The notes under the pieces are model-generated. The model saw only the letters and a program-made list of their open reading frames with translations. It had not been told where the DNA came from and ran no database searches. The position numbers and the translations under genes were made by a program. A DNA stretch of 50,423 nucleotides from Actinomycetota bacterium. Its GTDB lineage: Bacteria > Actinomycetota > Thermoleophilia > Gaiellales > Gaiellaceae. The stretch spans positions 1 through 50,423 of the forward strand of contig VAXH01000082.1 of assembly GCA_005883955.1 (NCBI GenBank), written 5' to 3'. This document shows positions 18,199 to 26,807 of the stretch, in pieces; position 1 is the first letter of the stretch; each line of letters opens with the position of its first letter.

Positions 18199-19374
18199 CT
18201 ACTCGCCCCGCGGCAAGAAAATCTCGCGAGCGATCACCAGCCGCTGGATCTGCGACGTGCCCTCGTAGATCTGGAACAGCTTCGCGTCACGCATCAGCTT
18301 CTCGACGGGGTACTCCTTCATGTACCCGTAGCCGCCGAAGATCTGCACCGCGTCGGTTGTCACCTTCATCGCCGTGTCCGCCGCGAAACGCTTCGCGTAC
18401 GACGACTGCAGCGTTGCGCGCTCGCCCTGGTCGATCAGCCAAGCGGCCTGCCACGTCAGCAGCCTCGCGGCCTCGATCTCAGCGGCCATGTCGGCGACGA
18501 GGAAGTTGACACCCTGGTTGATCGCGATCGGCTGGCCGAACTGAACACGGTTCTTCGAGTAGTCGACCGCGTGCTCGAACGCCGCGCGCGCGACGCCGAG
18601 CGCCCCCGCCGCGGTGCCCGGCCGCGTCAGGTCGAGCGTCCGCATCGCGATCTTGAACCCCTCGCCCTCCTCCCCGAGCCGGTTCGCCACCGGCACTCGC
18701 ACCTCGTGGAAGGCGAGCGCGGATGTGTCGGTTGCGCGCTGGCCAAGCTTGTCGAGATGCTCATCGACGACGACGCCCTCGGAATCGGCGGGGACGAGAA
18801 AGGCCGACAGACCGCGGTGACCGGCTTCCCGATCGATCGAGGCGAAGACGACGAACCATGCCGCCTCCCCCGCGTTCGTGATGAACATCTTCGACCCGTT
18901 GAGGAAGTAGTCGCCGCCGCGCAGCTCGGCCGTCGTCTGGATCGCCGAGACGTCCGACCCGGCGCCCGGCTCGGTCAGCGCGAACGAGCAGAGAAGCGGC
19001 TCGTCCAGCAGCGGCGGCAGCCAGGCCCGCTTCTGCTCGTCGGAGCCCGCGAGCAGCACTGGCAGCGAGCCGAGGATGTTCGCCACGATCGAGGTCGCGA
19101 TCCCGGAGCAGCCCCAGGCGAGCTCCTCGCCGATCAGCATCTGGTCGAAGGCCGACAGGCCCGCGCCACCGTACTCCTCCGGGATGTGCGGATTCATCAG
19201 TCCGACCTCGAGCGCTTTCCCGATCACGTCGCCGGGGTGCTGCGAGCGCTCGTCGTAGTCCGCTGCGACCGGGCGGATCTCCTTTGCAGCGAACTCATGC
19301 GCCAGCTCTCGCAGCGCGCGCTGCTCGTCGCTCAGCGCGAAAGAGATCCCGGTTGTAGCCTCGATTGCGCTCAC
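18199..19374 (-). CDS. Acyl-CoA dehydrogenase (1)
   Basis: FAD-dependent enzyme that introduces the alpha-beta double bond in acyl-CoA. Family signatures: EEYGGAGLSAFDQMLIGEELAW, CSFALTEPGAGSDVSAIQTT (flavin contact), NGSKMFITNAG, and near the end the catalytic Glu in KLFQIYEGTSQIQR. The GTG at 19374 (VSAIEATTG) gives 391 residues; the longer TTG start at 19392 would lie inside an 18-bp perfect palindrome that looks like an operator, so it is disfavoured. The enolase-superfamily gene is 40 bases upstream on the same strand, but the palindrome and a TATATT box in that gap suggest an independent, repressible promoter. Confidence 0.94.
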   Translation of the reverse strand: MSAIEATTGISFALSDEQRALRELAHEFAAKEIRPVAADYDERSQHPGDVIGKALEVGLMNPHIPEEYGGAGLSAFDQMLIGEELAWGCSGIATSIVANILGSLPVLLAGSDEQKRAWLPPLLDEPLLCSFALTEPGAGSDVSAIQTTAELRGGDYFLNGSKMFITNAGEAAWFVVFASIDREAGHRGLSAFLVPADSEGVVVDEHLDKLGQRATDTSALAFHEVRVPVANRLGEEGEGFKIAMRTLDLTRPGTAAGALGVARAAFEHAVDYSKNRVQFGQPIAINQGVNFLVADMAAEIEAARLLTWQAAWLIDQGERATLQSSYAKRFAADTAMKVTTDAVQIFGGYGYMKEYPVEKLMRDAKLFQIYEGTSQIQRLVIAREIFLPRGE

Positions 19375-19375
19375 G

Positions 19376-19393
19376 ATTGACTCGCGAGTCAAT
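19376..19393 (-). promoter_or_regulatory. Perfect 18-bp palindrome (operator-like) with -10 box
   Basis: ATTGACTCGCGAGTCAAT is a perfect palindrome at 19376-19393, directly ahead of the acyl-CoA dehydrogenase GTG. On the minus strand it overlaps TATATT (19396-19391), a good -10 box, so a bound repressor would cover the transcription start. The symmetry and position fit a TetR-type operator; this is inference. Confidence 0.6.
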
Positions 19394-19414
19394 ATAGACC
19401 GAAACTGCGCTAAA

Positions 19415-20431
19415 TCAGCGAAAACCAGGCTCGCTCGAGGCAGCCGGTAGCGGGCTCGACGGCAGCCCAGGGCGCGGCTCGCGCTCGTTGTAACCGCCGG
19501 GAGCCACGTCGTTCGGACCGTCCGGGTTGAACAGCGAGGCGAGGTGTTGGATCTGGCCGCGCCCGGGGCCGAGCTCGAACATGCCGCCGCCGTAGAGAGC
19601 GATCCCCTGAGTCGCGCAGTAGTCGTAGAAGTCGAGCAGCTCGCGGAGAAAGCCGAAGCGCGAAGGCTTGACGTTCAGCGTCCGAGGCGCGAAGGCGAGC
19701 CCCTCGACGTCGGCAACGGAATGAATCGGCGCGTCCCAGGTGATTCGGGCGCGGTGTGGCCGCAAGGCCTCTTCCGTCTCGGCTGTCAGCGCCGGATCTT
19801 CGAGCCAGGCCTCGGGGAAGCCCTCGGCGACACGGCGGTAGAGCGCAACGTCCGGCGGCGCTGAGTCCAGATCCGCGTAGAAGGCCTTGTAGTCGACGAT
19901 GTCGACCGTTCCGGTCGCGGCCAGCTCGTCGACGAGCTCGTCCGTCCACTCGCTCTCGGGGTCGAGCTTGAAGCGCAGCTGCGGGTAGAGCTCGAGACGC
20001 CGCCGCAGCGGCTCCGCCGAGGGCGGGTCACCGAGACCCGGCGAGATGACGAACCTGACAGGCTGCGGCGTCCGGCCGAGCGCGTCAGCGAGCGAGCGGC
20101 CCGCCTGCCGAAGCGCCAGGTCGAGCGCGGCGCTCTCGTAGGCCCAGCGCTTGTGTGGCTCCTCGATCTCGAGCGCGGTGGAGAACGAGTCGAGCGTCCA
20201 GGCGCCGATCAAGGAGCGGGTGGCGCCTGCGGCCTGCTCGCGATCGTGTGCCTCCGCGTACCAGGTGACGTCTTCGCCGAGGCCCTCCTCCCCACCGCCC
20301 ACAAGGCGGACGAGCGTCGTGACGCGCGTGAGATCGCGAGTCACGGGGGCCTCGAGCCGCTCGAGTCGATAGCTCTCGATCGCGAGTGGCAGCTCGGCGA
20401 TCCGCGCGTGCGTCCCGGCAAGGCGACTCAT
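19415..20431 (-). CDS. Enolase-superfamily enzyme (OSBS/muconate-cycloisomerase-like)
   Basis: A member of the enolase superfamily by pattern: N-terminal capping domain (to about residue 120) and a barrel with FKLDPESEW, AWLEDPAL, ITWDAPIHS, LNVKPSRFG and ALYGGGMFELGPGRG, which supply the acidic metal ligands and the late general-base Lys. It is closest in feel to o-succinylbenzoate synthase, but no menaquinone gene is nearby and the first barrel Lys motif is R-x-K rather than K-x-K, so the substrate is open. ATG at 20431 (MSRLAGTHARI) gives 338 residues; the longer frame to 20488 crosses a terminator-like hairpin and is rejected. Confidence 0.72.
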   Translation of the reverse strand: MSRLAGTHARIAELPLAIESYRLERLEAPVTRDLTRVTTLVRLVGGGEEGLGEDVTWYAEAHDREQAAGATRSLIGAWTLDSFSTALEIEEPHKRWAYESAALDLALRQAGRSLADALGRTPQPVRFVISPGLGDPPSAEPLRRRLELYPQLRFKLDPESEWTDELVDELAATGTVDIVDYKAFYADLDSAPPDVALYRRVAEGFPEAWLEDPALTAETEEALRPHRARITWDAPIHSVADVEGLAFAPRTLNVKPSRFGFLRELLDFYDYCATQGIALYGGGMFELGPGRGQIQHLASLFNPDGPNDVAPGGYNEREPRPGLPSSPLPAASSEPGFR

Positions 20432-20455
20432 ACGCTCGACCCTACAAAAGCGAGA

Positions 20456-20475
20456 AGCCCCGGCGTCCCGGGGCT
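20456..20475 (-). terminator. Intrinsic-type terminator after the repeat-protein gene
   Basis: AGCCCCGG-CGTC-CCGGGGCT is a perfect eight-base-pair stem; on the minus strand it is followed by TCTCGCTTTTG. A smaller hairpin (CGCCC-GTC-GGGCG, 20493-20505) precedes it. Together they close the ligase and repeat-protein unit ahead of the enolase-superfamily gene. Confidence 0.65.
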
Positions 20476-20512
20476 CCTCGAAGAGCAATAGACGCCCGTC
20501 GGGCGCATTGAT

Positions 20513-21073
20513 TCACTTCTTGGCGTGGCCGTTGCCGCCCTTGCTGTTGCCCGGCGACTTGTTCTTCGCGGCGCTGCCCTGATGGTTCCTTCCCTTACCG
20601 CTGTTGGCGGTACTGCCCTGATGGGGCTTGCTCTTACCGCTCGTGGCGGTACTGCCCTGATGGTGCTTGCTCTGACCGCTCGTGGCGGTACTGCCCTGGT
20701 GGTGCTTGCCCTTACCGCTCGTGGCGGTACTGCCCTGGTGGTGCTTGCCCTTTCCCTTGCCGTGATGCTTGTTCTTTGCACTCGCAGTGGTCGGCGGCGG
20801 GCACGGATGGGTTGCATCGACGACGAAGTCGCCGTGGCGCAGGTGTGCCTTCAAGGCGTGCGTGGAGATGCTGATCTTCACCCAAGGATGCTTCTTCGAG
20901 TGTGTCCGGTGGCACACCGTCACCTTCTTCGGGTATTGGCTCGCGGCTGCCGGGCCGAGGTCGAGCGCGCGCATACCGGCCAGCGCCGCCGAGGCGAGAG
21001 CGGCGCCGGTGACGACTGTCGCCGCCGCGGCAACGACCAAGCGGAGCCGGCGATGAGTCCAAATCGAGTTCAT
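20513..21073 (-). CDS. Secreted protein with VCHRT domain and 13-residue tandem repeats
   Basis: 186 residues. The first 45 form a signal peptide (LRLVVAAAATVVTGAALASA). Residues about 49-90 hold a small domain with KVTVCHRTHSKKHPWVKIS and ALKAHLRHGDFVV ending at THPCPPP; this VCHRT...H.RHGD pattern recurs in secreted proteins of actinobacteria and others, but its function is unknown to me. The remainder is five 13-residue repeats of the type GKGKHHQGSTATS, rich in His, Lys, Ser and Gly, then a basic tail. Its ATG overlaps the stop of the O-antigen-ligase-like gene by four bases (ATGA), so the two are coupled. Metal, glycan or surface binding by the His/Lys repeats is only a guess. Confidence 0.8.
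   Translation of the reverse strand: MNSIWTHRRLRLVVAAAATVVTGAALASAALAGMRALDLGPAAASQYPKKVTVCHRTHSKKHPWVKISISTHALKAHLRHGDFVVDATHPCPPPTTASAKNKHHGKGKGKHHQGSTATSGKGKHHQGSTATSGQSKHHQGSTATSGKSKPHQGSTANSGKGRNHQGSAAKNKSPGNSKGGNGHAKK
20556..20750 (-). repeat. 39-bp in-frame tandem repeats
   Basis: Four clean 39-bp units start at 20595, 20634, 20673 and 20712 on the plus strand, preceded by a decayed fifth (20556-20594). They encode the 13-residue repeats of the secreted protein. The units nearest the domain are almost identical, which points to recent expansion. Confidence 0.85.
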
Positions 21074-22737
21074 GTCTTAGACCCTCCTGGGGAGTCGAAC
21101 ACTGGGCACCGCAGTTCGACGCTGCATCGGCGATTCTGGGCGCGCTCGACGGCACGTTTCCGCTCCGATCCTTGCGTCACCAGGGCCAAATCGACCCACG
21201 AATCCCAGTCGGAAGGGTCCTTCCGGAGTGCGGTCAGGAAATCGCGCCTGGCCCCGTCGAGGTTTCCTTGAGAAAGCAAAGCCTCTCCGTGGAGGCGCCA
21301 CGGCTCGGGCGACCACGGCACCAGGCTCTTGGCCCAGCGCGCATCGCGCGCCGCCCGGGCAGGCTTGTCCGCATCGAGCGACACGCTCGCGGCGGCGAGG
21401 GTCTGATTTCCGGCGAGGGCGCCAAGCGCGACCAGCGCCAGCAGGACCGCGGCGCCGACCCCCGCCGCCCGCGCTTTCCGGACGAGAGCAGATCTCGGCT
21501 CACGCTCGGCGAGTATCAGCAAAGCGGCCGCACAGGCAAGCCCGGCAAGCGTGACCGCCGGCAGCTCCCAGTCCCAGTCCTGTGCGGCGTGGACCAGATA
21601 CGCGACGTAGCCTCCCAACGCCGGAGCCGCGAGCGGCTGCTTCCACGCAATCACGCCGGCGGCCACCGGGAGCGCGAGCAGCGCCGCGAGCAACCCCAGC
21701 CCGACCGGCCCTAGCTCGGCCAGCGTCTCGAGATAGAGGCTGTGTGCGTCGAGCACCGGCAGGTCAGCGGGCCGCGAACGCAGCCAGCGCCGCTGAAAGC
21801 TTCCTGCGCCGGAGCCAAGCCATGGATGCTGCCGGTAGTCCCGCCAGGCGACGTGCCAGTATTGGGCCCGGCTGCTTCCCGAGAGGCTGAAGAGGCGCCG
21901 GCTCCGGTCAGCCTTGACGGAGGGCGCCGCGTGGGAGAACTCCCGAAGGGCGCCGGAGGGCCCGCCGACACGTACCAGCGCGACCGCGCCGGCACAGAGC
22001 ACCGCGATCGTGACCGCGAGCACGACCCGCCGCGACATCCGTGGCAGCGCCAGCCCCAGGGTGGCGATCCCGCCAGCGACCAGAGCCAGCCAAGCCCCGC
22101 GGCTATACGTGAAGTAGAGCGTCGGCCCGAGCACGAGGACAGGGGCGGCGGCGAGCGGTCGCCGTAGCCGCACGGCGAGGCCCAGCGCCAGCAAGATGCC
22201 GATCGCCGCCAACAGCCCAAGCCCGTTCGAGTACCCGAGCGGCGCGGCCAGGCGTCTGGTCGCATCGGCGGAGACCGAGGCGACGTCGTACGAGCCAGGG
22301 CCGCCGAATGACCGCAGGGAGAGAGCCCACACGCCCGCGAGAGATATCCCTGCGAGCAGACCGACCAAGAAGCGTGTCAGCTGGCCCCGTTCGAGCAGCA
22401 GGAAGACGGCCGCCGCCGAGAAGTAGACGAGAAGGCGCTCGGCATCCAGCACCGAGGCGCTGAGGTCGTTCGACCAAACCGCCGAAAGCCAGGTCCACGC
22501 GGCGAAGGCGCCAAGCAGACCGAGAAAGGCGAGCGCCAAACCATTCGGAGACGTGGGCCGGCCGAGGGCAAGAACGGTTCCAACGATGACGAGCGGCAAG
22601 AGCGTGCTCCAACCCCATGAGGTCGCATCGAAGCCTCCGTTGTCGAGCGCCACACCGCCGACAAGCGCCAGCGGCAGGAGGACCGGGCCGAGGGCACGGG
22701 CGCGTCCATAGACTTGCCCCGTGGACTTCGAGCTCAC
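21070..22737 (-). CDS. O-antigen ligase (Wzy_C)-like membrane protein with TPR-type tail
   Basis: Polytopic membrane protein of the O-antigen ligase/polymerase superfamily, which transfers or polymerises glycans on undecaprenyl carriers. Ten or more hydrophobic segments span about residues 10-440. The family markers are YSRGAWLALVAGG and HPWLGSGAGSFQRRWL followed by DAHSLYLETLAELG in the Wzy_C domain. The C-terminal 100 residues (WRLHGEALLSQGNLDGARRDF) look like tetratricopeptide repeats. Start is uncertain: GTG at 22737 gives 555 residues and overlaps the divergent acyl-CoA dehydrogenase start at 22721; GTG at 22653 would remove much of the first helix. It is coupled to the secreted repeat protein, which might be glycosylated by it (inference). 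Confidence 0.82.
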   Translation of the reverse strand: MSSKSTGQVYGRARALGPVLLPLALVGGVALDNGGFDATSWGWSTLLPLVIVGTVLALGRPTSPNGLALAFLGLLGAFAAWTWLSAVWSNDLSASVLDAERLLVYFSAAAVFLLLERGQLTRFLVGLLAGISLAGVWALSLRSFGGPGSYDVASVSADATRRLAAPLGYSNGLGLLAAIGILLALGLAVRLRRPLAAAPVLVLGPTLYFTYSRGAWLALVAGGIATLGLALPRMSRRVVLAVTIAVLCAGAVALVRVGGPSGALREFSHAAPSVKADRSRRLFSLSGSSRAQYWHVAWRDYRQHPWLGSGAGSFQRRWLRSRPADLPVLDAHSLYLETLAELGPVGLGLLAALLALPVAAGVIAWKQPLAAPALGGYVAYLVHAAQDWDWELPAVTLAGLACAAALLILAEREPRSALVRKARAAGVGAAVLLALVALGALAGNQTLAAASVSLDADKPARAARDARWAKSLVPWSPEPWRLHGEALLSQGNLDGARRDFLTALRKDPSDWDSWVDLALVTQGSERKRAVERAQNRRCSVELRCPVFDSPGGSKT

Positions 22738-23962
22738 CGACGAGCAACGGCTCATCCAGGACACGGTAAGGACGTTCGTCAACGAGCGCGTGCTTCCCAA
22801 CGCAACCGAGAACGACATTGCGCACCGGCTCGACCTGGCCGTGATCAAGGGAATGGCCGAGCTCGGGCTGCTCGGGATCGTCATTCCGGAGGAGTACGGA
22901 GGCGCCGGACTGGACTTCGTGGCCGAAGCGCTCTCGTGCGAGGAGATCGAGCGCGGCGAGGCCGCTTTCCGGACGCTGATCTCCGTCCACGTCGGGCTCA
23001 ATTCGCTCGCGCTGCTGCGCTACGGAACCGAGGAGCAGAAGCAACGCTGGCTCGTGCCGCAGGCGCGCGGCGAGAAGATCGCGTGCTTCGGCTTGACAGA
23101 GCCCGCGGCGGGATCCGACGTTGCCGCGATGAAGACGACCGCACGCCGCGACGGCGACAGTTACGTCCTCAACGGCTCGAAGAACTGGATCTCGTACGCG
23201 ACCGTCGCAGACCATGCGCTGGTCTTCGCGAAGACAGACCCCGCGGGGAAGCACAAGGGCATCTCGGCGTTCGTGCTCGAGCGGGGCATGCCGGGCTTCA
23301 CCGCCGCCGACACGGAGCACAAGCTCGGCGTCTGGGCCGGCTCGACGGGTGAGTTGTTCTTCGAGAACGTCGAGGTGCCGGCCGAGAACCTGATCGGCGA
23401 TGAGGGCCAGGGCTTCGAGATCGCCATGTACGGGCTCGACCAAGGCCGCTTCACGGTCGCCGCGGGCGCCTGCGGAGTCATCCGCGCCTGTCTGGAAAGG
23501 TCGGTCGAATATGCGCGCGAGCGGGAAACCTTCGGGCAGCCGATCGGCAAGTACCAGTTCGTCCAGGACATGATCGCCGAGATGGTGCTCGGGTACGAGA
23601 CGTCGAAGCTGCTCGTGATGCAAGCGGCGTGGATGAAGAACGAAGGCAAGCGAAACACCCGCGAGACCTCGCTGGCGAAGTGGCACGCAACCGAGTCGGC
23701 GTTCCGCGCCGCGCATCTCGCCGTTCAGGTGCACGGCGCCTATGGCTACTCGGCCGAGTACGGGATCGAGCGCTACTTCCGCAACGCCCGGGCGCCGATC
23801 ATCTACGAAGGCACGACTCAGATTCACAAGCTGATGCAGGCCGAACACGCGCTCGGCTTCCGGCCGCTGAACGGCCGCGACGGCGAGGTCTCGCCGCTCT
23901 GCTCGTGGGCGCCGGCGCTGGCGCCCGGCCAGCGCGAGCGTCCTGTCGCTACCGGCGCCTGA
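22721..23962 (+). CDS. Acyl-CoA dehydrogenase (2)
   Basis: Second FAD-dependent acyl-CoA dehydrogenase. GTG at 22721 begins MDFELTDEQRLIQDTVRTF, the standard family opening. Also seen: IPEEYGGAGLDFVAEALSCEE, CFGLTEPAAGSDVAAMKTT, LNGSKNWISYA, and the catalytic Glu in PIIYEGTTQIHKLM. The 413-residue length includes about 25 extra residues (RPLNGRDGEVSPLCSW and following) beyond the usual end. No operator like that of the first dehydrogenase is visible upstream; its 5' end overlaps that of the divergent O-antigen-ligase-like gene. The stop is three bases from the convergent MFS stop. Confidence 0.93.
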   Translation: MDFELTDEQRLIQDTVRTFVNERVLPNATENDIAHRLDLAVIKGMAELGLLGIVIPEEYGGAGLDFVAEALSCEEIERGEAAFRTLISVHVGLNSLALLRYGTEEQKQRWLVPQARGEKIACFGLTEPAAGSDVAAMKTTARRDGDSYVLNGSKNWISYATVADHALVFAKTDPAGKHKGISAFVLERGMPGFTAADTEHKLGVWAGSTGELFFENVEVPAENLIGDEGQGFEIAMYGLDQGRFTVAAGACGVIRACLERSVEYARERETFGQPIGKYQFVQDMIAEMVLGYETSKLLVMQAAWMKNEGKRNTRETSLAKWHATESAFRAAHLAVQVHGAYGYSAEYGIERYFRNARAPIIYEGTTQIHKLMQAEHALGFRPLNGRDGEVSPLCSWAPALAPGQRERPVATGA

Positions 23963-23965
23963 TCC

Positions 23966-25252
23966 TTAGACCGGCGCGCCGACCGGCGGCCCTGGGGTGT
24001 CCGCCTCGGCCTCGGCGTGCATCAACCGGACGAGCAAGGGGATCGCGCCGAGGATCGGCAGGGCGCAGACCGGCCAGAGGATCTGGTAGCCGCTCGTCGT
24101 GTGGAGATATGGGCGGGCAAGGTCGATCGCGACGCCTGCGACAGGCGCCCCGATCAGCAGACCGATGCCCTTTGTGGTCGTCGCGAGCCCCGAGACCGCG
24201 CCGCGGTGCTCGGCCGGCACGATCTTGTAGAGCAGGCCCCAAGCAAGCGTCATCACGGTTCCGCCGGCAACGGCTACCGGGACGATCAGGCCGAAGTACC
24301 AGACGTGCCAGTGCTCGGCGAGCCCGCCGACGAGGAGGCCCGAGCCGTAGACGAACGATGCGAAGAAGATCACGCGGGCGATCCCGAACCGGTCCCCCAG
24401 CCGGCCCGCGAAGACCGCCGCGATCACGTAGCCCACTGCGACGGCCGCCAGAATCTCTCCCGAAACCGTCTTCGATTCGCGCAGCCCGTCGATCACGTAG
24501 AGGATCACGAAGCTCCGCGCGGCCGCGAACGTTCCCTCCCACGCCGAGTTCGCGATCAGAAACCGCCTGACGTCGCCGTTCTGCCAGAAGATGTTCCAGC
24601 TCCGCCTGATGTAGGCGAGGAAGCCCTCGAACACCCGACCGTGTCCGCCGTCCTCCCGCACCAGCAGGATCGTCACCCCGCAGGCGGCCGTCGTGACGAC
24701 GGCGGCGGTCAGGAACGGGGCCGGCTGCCAGACCTTGAGCAGGAAGTTTCCGCCCACCAGGGCGACCCCGAGCGCGATCCCGCGCAACACGTGCTGGACG
24801 CCCTGCGCGCGGCCATAGGCCGAGGGCGGCAGCACGTCCGGGTAGAGGCCTCTGTACGGCGGCTCGTACAGGTAGTAGGCGAAGTAGAACGCCAGCACGA
24901 GGAGCGTCGTCGTCCAGAGATTCGGCATGAACGGAACCAGCAGCAGGCAGAACGCCATCGGGCCGAGTGCGACGAGCATGAACGGGCGGCGGCGCCCTAG
25001 CGGCGTGTGGAAGGAGTCGCTCCAGGGACCGACGACCGGCGACAGCGTCAGCGCGAAGAAGCCCTCGGCCCCGATTACGAGGCCGATCAGCGAGCCGGAC
25101 GTCGTGAACGTGTGCAGGAGCGGCGGCAGCGCCACCGAGATCGTCGTGATCGAGAAGGCGAGCCCAAAGGCGCCGAGTCCGAGCGTCCAGAGCAACCGCC
25201 GCTGAACCGGCGGCAGCGTGGCCAGCTCGTGCGAAGCCGTCTGCGTGGACAT
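23966..25252 (-). CDS. MFS transporter (sugar/sucrose-transporter-like)
   Basis: Twelve-helix major facilitator of 428 residues. The first cytoplasmic loop has GPWSDSFHTPLGRRRPFM, a form of the D-x-x-x-x-R/K-x-G-R-R/K-P signature that resembles the glycoside-proton symporters (SLC45/sucrose type). A second half signature, GRLGDRFG, follows the seventh or eighth helix. Substrate cannot be assigned. ATG at 25252 overlaps the TetR stop by one base (TGATG), so the transporter is cotranslated with, and probably controlled by, that regulator. Confidence 0.85.
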   Translation of the reverse strand: MSTQTASHELATLPPVQRRLLWTLGLGAFGLAFSITTISVALPPLLHTFTTSGSLIGLVIGAEGFFALTLSPVVGPWSDSFHTPLGRRRPFMLVALGPMAFCLLLVPFMPNLWTTTLLVLAFYFAYYLYEPPYRGLYPDVLPPSAYGRAQGVQHVLRGIALGVALVGGNFLLKVWQPAPFLTAAVVTTAACGVTILLVREDGGHGRVFEGFLAYIRRSWNIFWQNGDVRRFLIANSAWEGTFAAARSFVILYVIDGLRESKTVSGEILAAVAVGYVIAAVFAGRLGDRFGIARVIFFASFVYGSGLLVGGLAEHWHVWYFGLIVPVAVAGGTVMTLAWGLLYKIVPAEHRGAVSGLATTTKGIGLLIGAPVAGVAIDLARPYLHTTSGYQILWPVCALPILGAIPLLVRLMHAEAEADTPGPPVGAPV

Positions 25253-25869
25253 CAGGCGGGAGCCGCCGCCCTGTCTTGAGCCAGACCGCCGGCAACGATC
25301 TCGACGACCGCATGCTCGGCCTGGGTCACATCGTCTTCCCGGTCGGGTAGCTGCCCGAAGGCCCAGCCCGTGAGGATCTCCTCCAGCGCGCCGTACCAGA
25401 TCGTCGCCGTCAGGCGAGCATCGAGGTCGTCGCGAAACTCACCGGTCTTCTGGCCCTGCTCGACGATCCGCTGGAGCGCCTGATAGGCGAGGTCGATCTC
25501 GTCCGCCTCCTCCTGCACCTGGGAGCTGCGCGTGACCTCCCTGACGAGCACTCGAACGAGCTCCGGGTCGCGCTTCCAGGTGCGGAGGACGATCTCGGTC
25601 ACTTTCCGCACCTGCTCGCGCGCCGGCTCGCCGAGCTGCTCGACCGAGCGAATCGTCTCCAGCATCGCGCCCCAGGTCTCCTTGAAGATCGCCTCGAGCA
25701 GGGTCTCCTTCGAGCTGTAGTAGTGGTAGACGAGTCCGTACGCGACCCCCGCCTCCTTGGCGATGTCGCTGACGCGGCAGGCGTGGTAACCGTTGCGCGC
25801 GAACGCGCGCACAGCCGCATGCAGGATCTGTCGCCGCCGCTCCTCCTGGACCTTCCTGCCCTCGGTCAC
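25252..25869 (-). CDS. TetR/AcrR-family transcriptional regulator
   Basis: Dimeric DNA-binding repressor. The N-terminal helix-turn-helix reads RRQILHAAVRAFARNGYHA, then VSDIAKEAGVAYGLVYHYY and SSKETLLEAIF, the classic TetR pattern. The ligand domain (60-205) has the TWKRDPELVRVLVREVTRSS style seen in FadR/YsiA-like regulators of acyl-CoA metabolism, but this is weak evidence. GTG at 25869 gives 205 residues. The gene heads a two-gene unit with the MFS transporter. It is also the only TetR regulator in the window and hence a candidate for the palindrome at 19376-19393, although no similar palindrome is seen ahead of its own gene. Confidence 0.9.
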   Translation of the reverse strand: MTEGRKVQEERRRQILHAAVRAFARNGYHACRVSDIAKEAGVAYGLVYHYYSSKETLLEAIFKETWGAMLETIRSVEQLGEPAREQVRKVTEIVLRTWKRDPELVRVLVREVTRSSQVQEEADEIDLAYQALQRIVEQGQKTGEFRDDLDARLTATIWYGALEEILTGWAFGQLPDREDDVTQAEHAVVEIVAGGLAQDRAAAPA

Positions 25870-25912
25870 CGCCGTTGAGTGTAGGAGAGCCGCCGGTTTG
25901 CGACCAAATTCG

Positions 25913-26797
25913 TCACTTTTCGTCCGGCGCCGCGTTCACTCCGAGGGCGCCGCCGAGGTGGCCAAGCGCCTGCGCGAACTCGCTCGGGATGATCCAGACC
26001 TTGTTGGCCTCCCCGTGGGCGATCTCGGGCAGCGCCTGAACGTACTGGTAGGCGAGGAGCTGCGAATCCGGCTTGCCTTCGTGGATCGCCTTGAAGACGG
26101 TGTCGATCGCCTTGGCCTGGCCCTCGGCCTCGAGGATCTGCGACTGCCGCTGCCCCTCGGCGCGGAGGATCGCGCTCTGCTTTGCGCCTTCGGCCTCGAG
26201 AATCTGTGACTGCTTGACACCCTCGGCGTTCAGGATCGCCGCGCGCTTGTCGCGATCGGCGCGCATCTGCTTCTCCATCGATTCCTGCACCGATGCGGGC
26301 GGGTCGATCGCCTTGAGCTCGACGCGGTTGACGCGGATCCCCCACTTGCCCGTCGCCTCGTCGAGGACGCCGCGGAGCTGCGCATTGATCTGGTCGCGCG
26401 ACGTCAGGGTCTGCTCGAGGTCGAGACCGCCGATCACGTTGCGGAGCGTCGTCACCGTCAGCTGCTCGATCGCCTGGATGTAGTTCGCGACTTCATACGT
26501 CGCCGCCTTCGCATCGGTGACCTGGAAGTAGATGACCGTGTCGATGCTCACGACGAGGTTGTCCTCGGTGATCACCGGCTGTGGCGCGAAGGAGACGACT
26601 TGCTCGCGCAGGTCGATCATCTCCCGAACGCGGTCGACGAAGGGGATGACGATCGCGAGGCCGGCGTTCAGCGTCCGCGAGTAACGGCCGAGCCTCTCGA
26701 TCACCCCGGCGCGGGCCTGCGGGACGATCCTGATCGTCCGCGCGAGCGTCACCAGGACAAAGGCCGCGACAACCAGAACGACGATCAGTGCCACCAT
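25913..26797 (-). CDS. SPFH/band-7 (stomatin-like) membrane protein
   Basis: Membrane-anchored SPFH protein, a scaffold for membrane microdomains and partner of NfeD proteins. An N-terminal helix (MVALIVVLVVAAFVLVTLA) is followed by the SPFH domain with RAGVIERLGRYSRTLNAG, IPFVDRV and LDLEQTLTSRDQINAQLR, then a coiled coil made of three imperfect repeats of the type KQSQILEAEG. The frame is open to 26944, but ATG at 26797 has GGGGG just upstream and starts the membrane helix; 294 residues. NfeD precedes it with a ten-base gap, the usual paired order. Confidence 0.92.
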   Translation of the reverse strand: MVALIVVLVVAAFVLVTLARTIRIVPQARAGVIERLGRYSRTLNAGLAIVIPFVDRVREMIDLREQVVSFAPQPVITEDNLVVSIDTVIYFQVTDAKAATYEVANYIQAIEQLTVTTLRNVIGGLDLEQTLTSRDQINAQLRGVLDEATGKWGIRVNRVELKAIDPPASVQESMEKQMRADRDKRAAILNAEGVKQSQILEAEGAKQSAILRAEGQRQSQILEAEGQAKAIDTVFKAIHEGKPDSQLLAYQYVQALPEIAHGEANKVWIIPSEFAQALGHLGGALGVNAAPDEK

Positions 26798-26807
26798 CGA
26801 GAACCCC

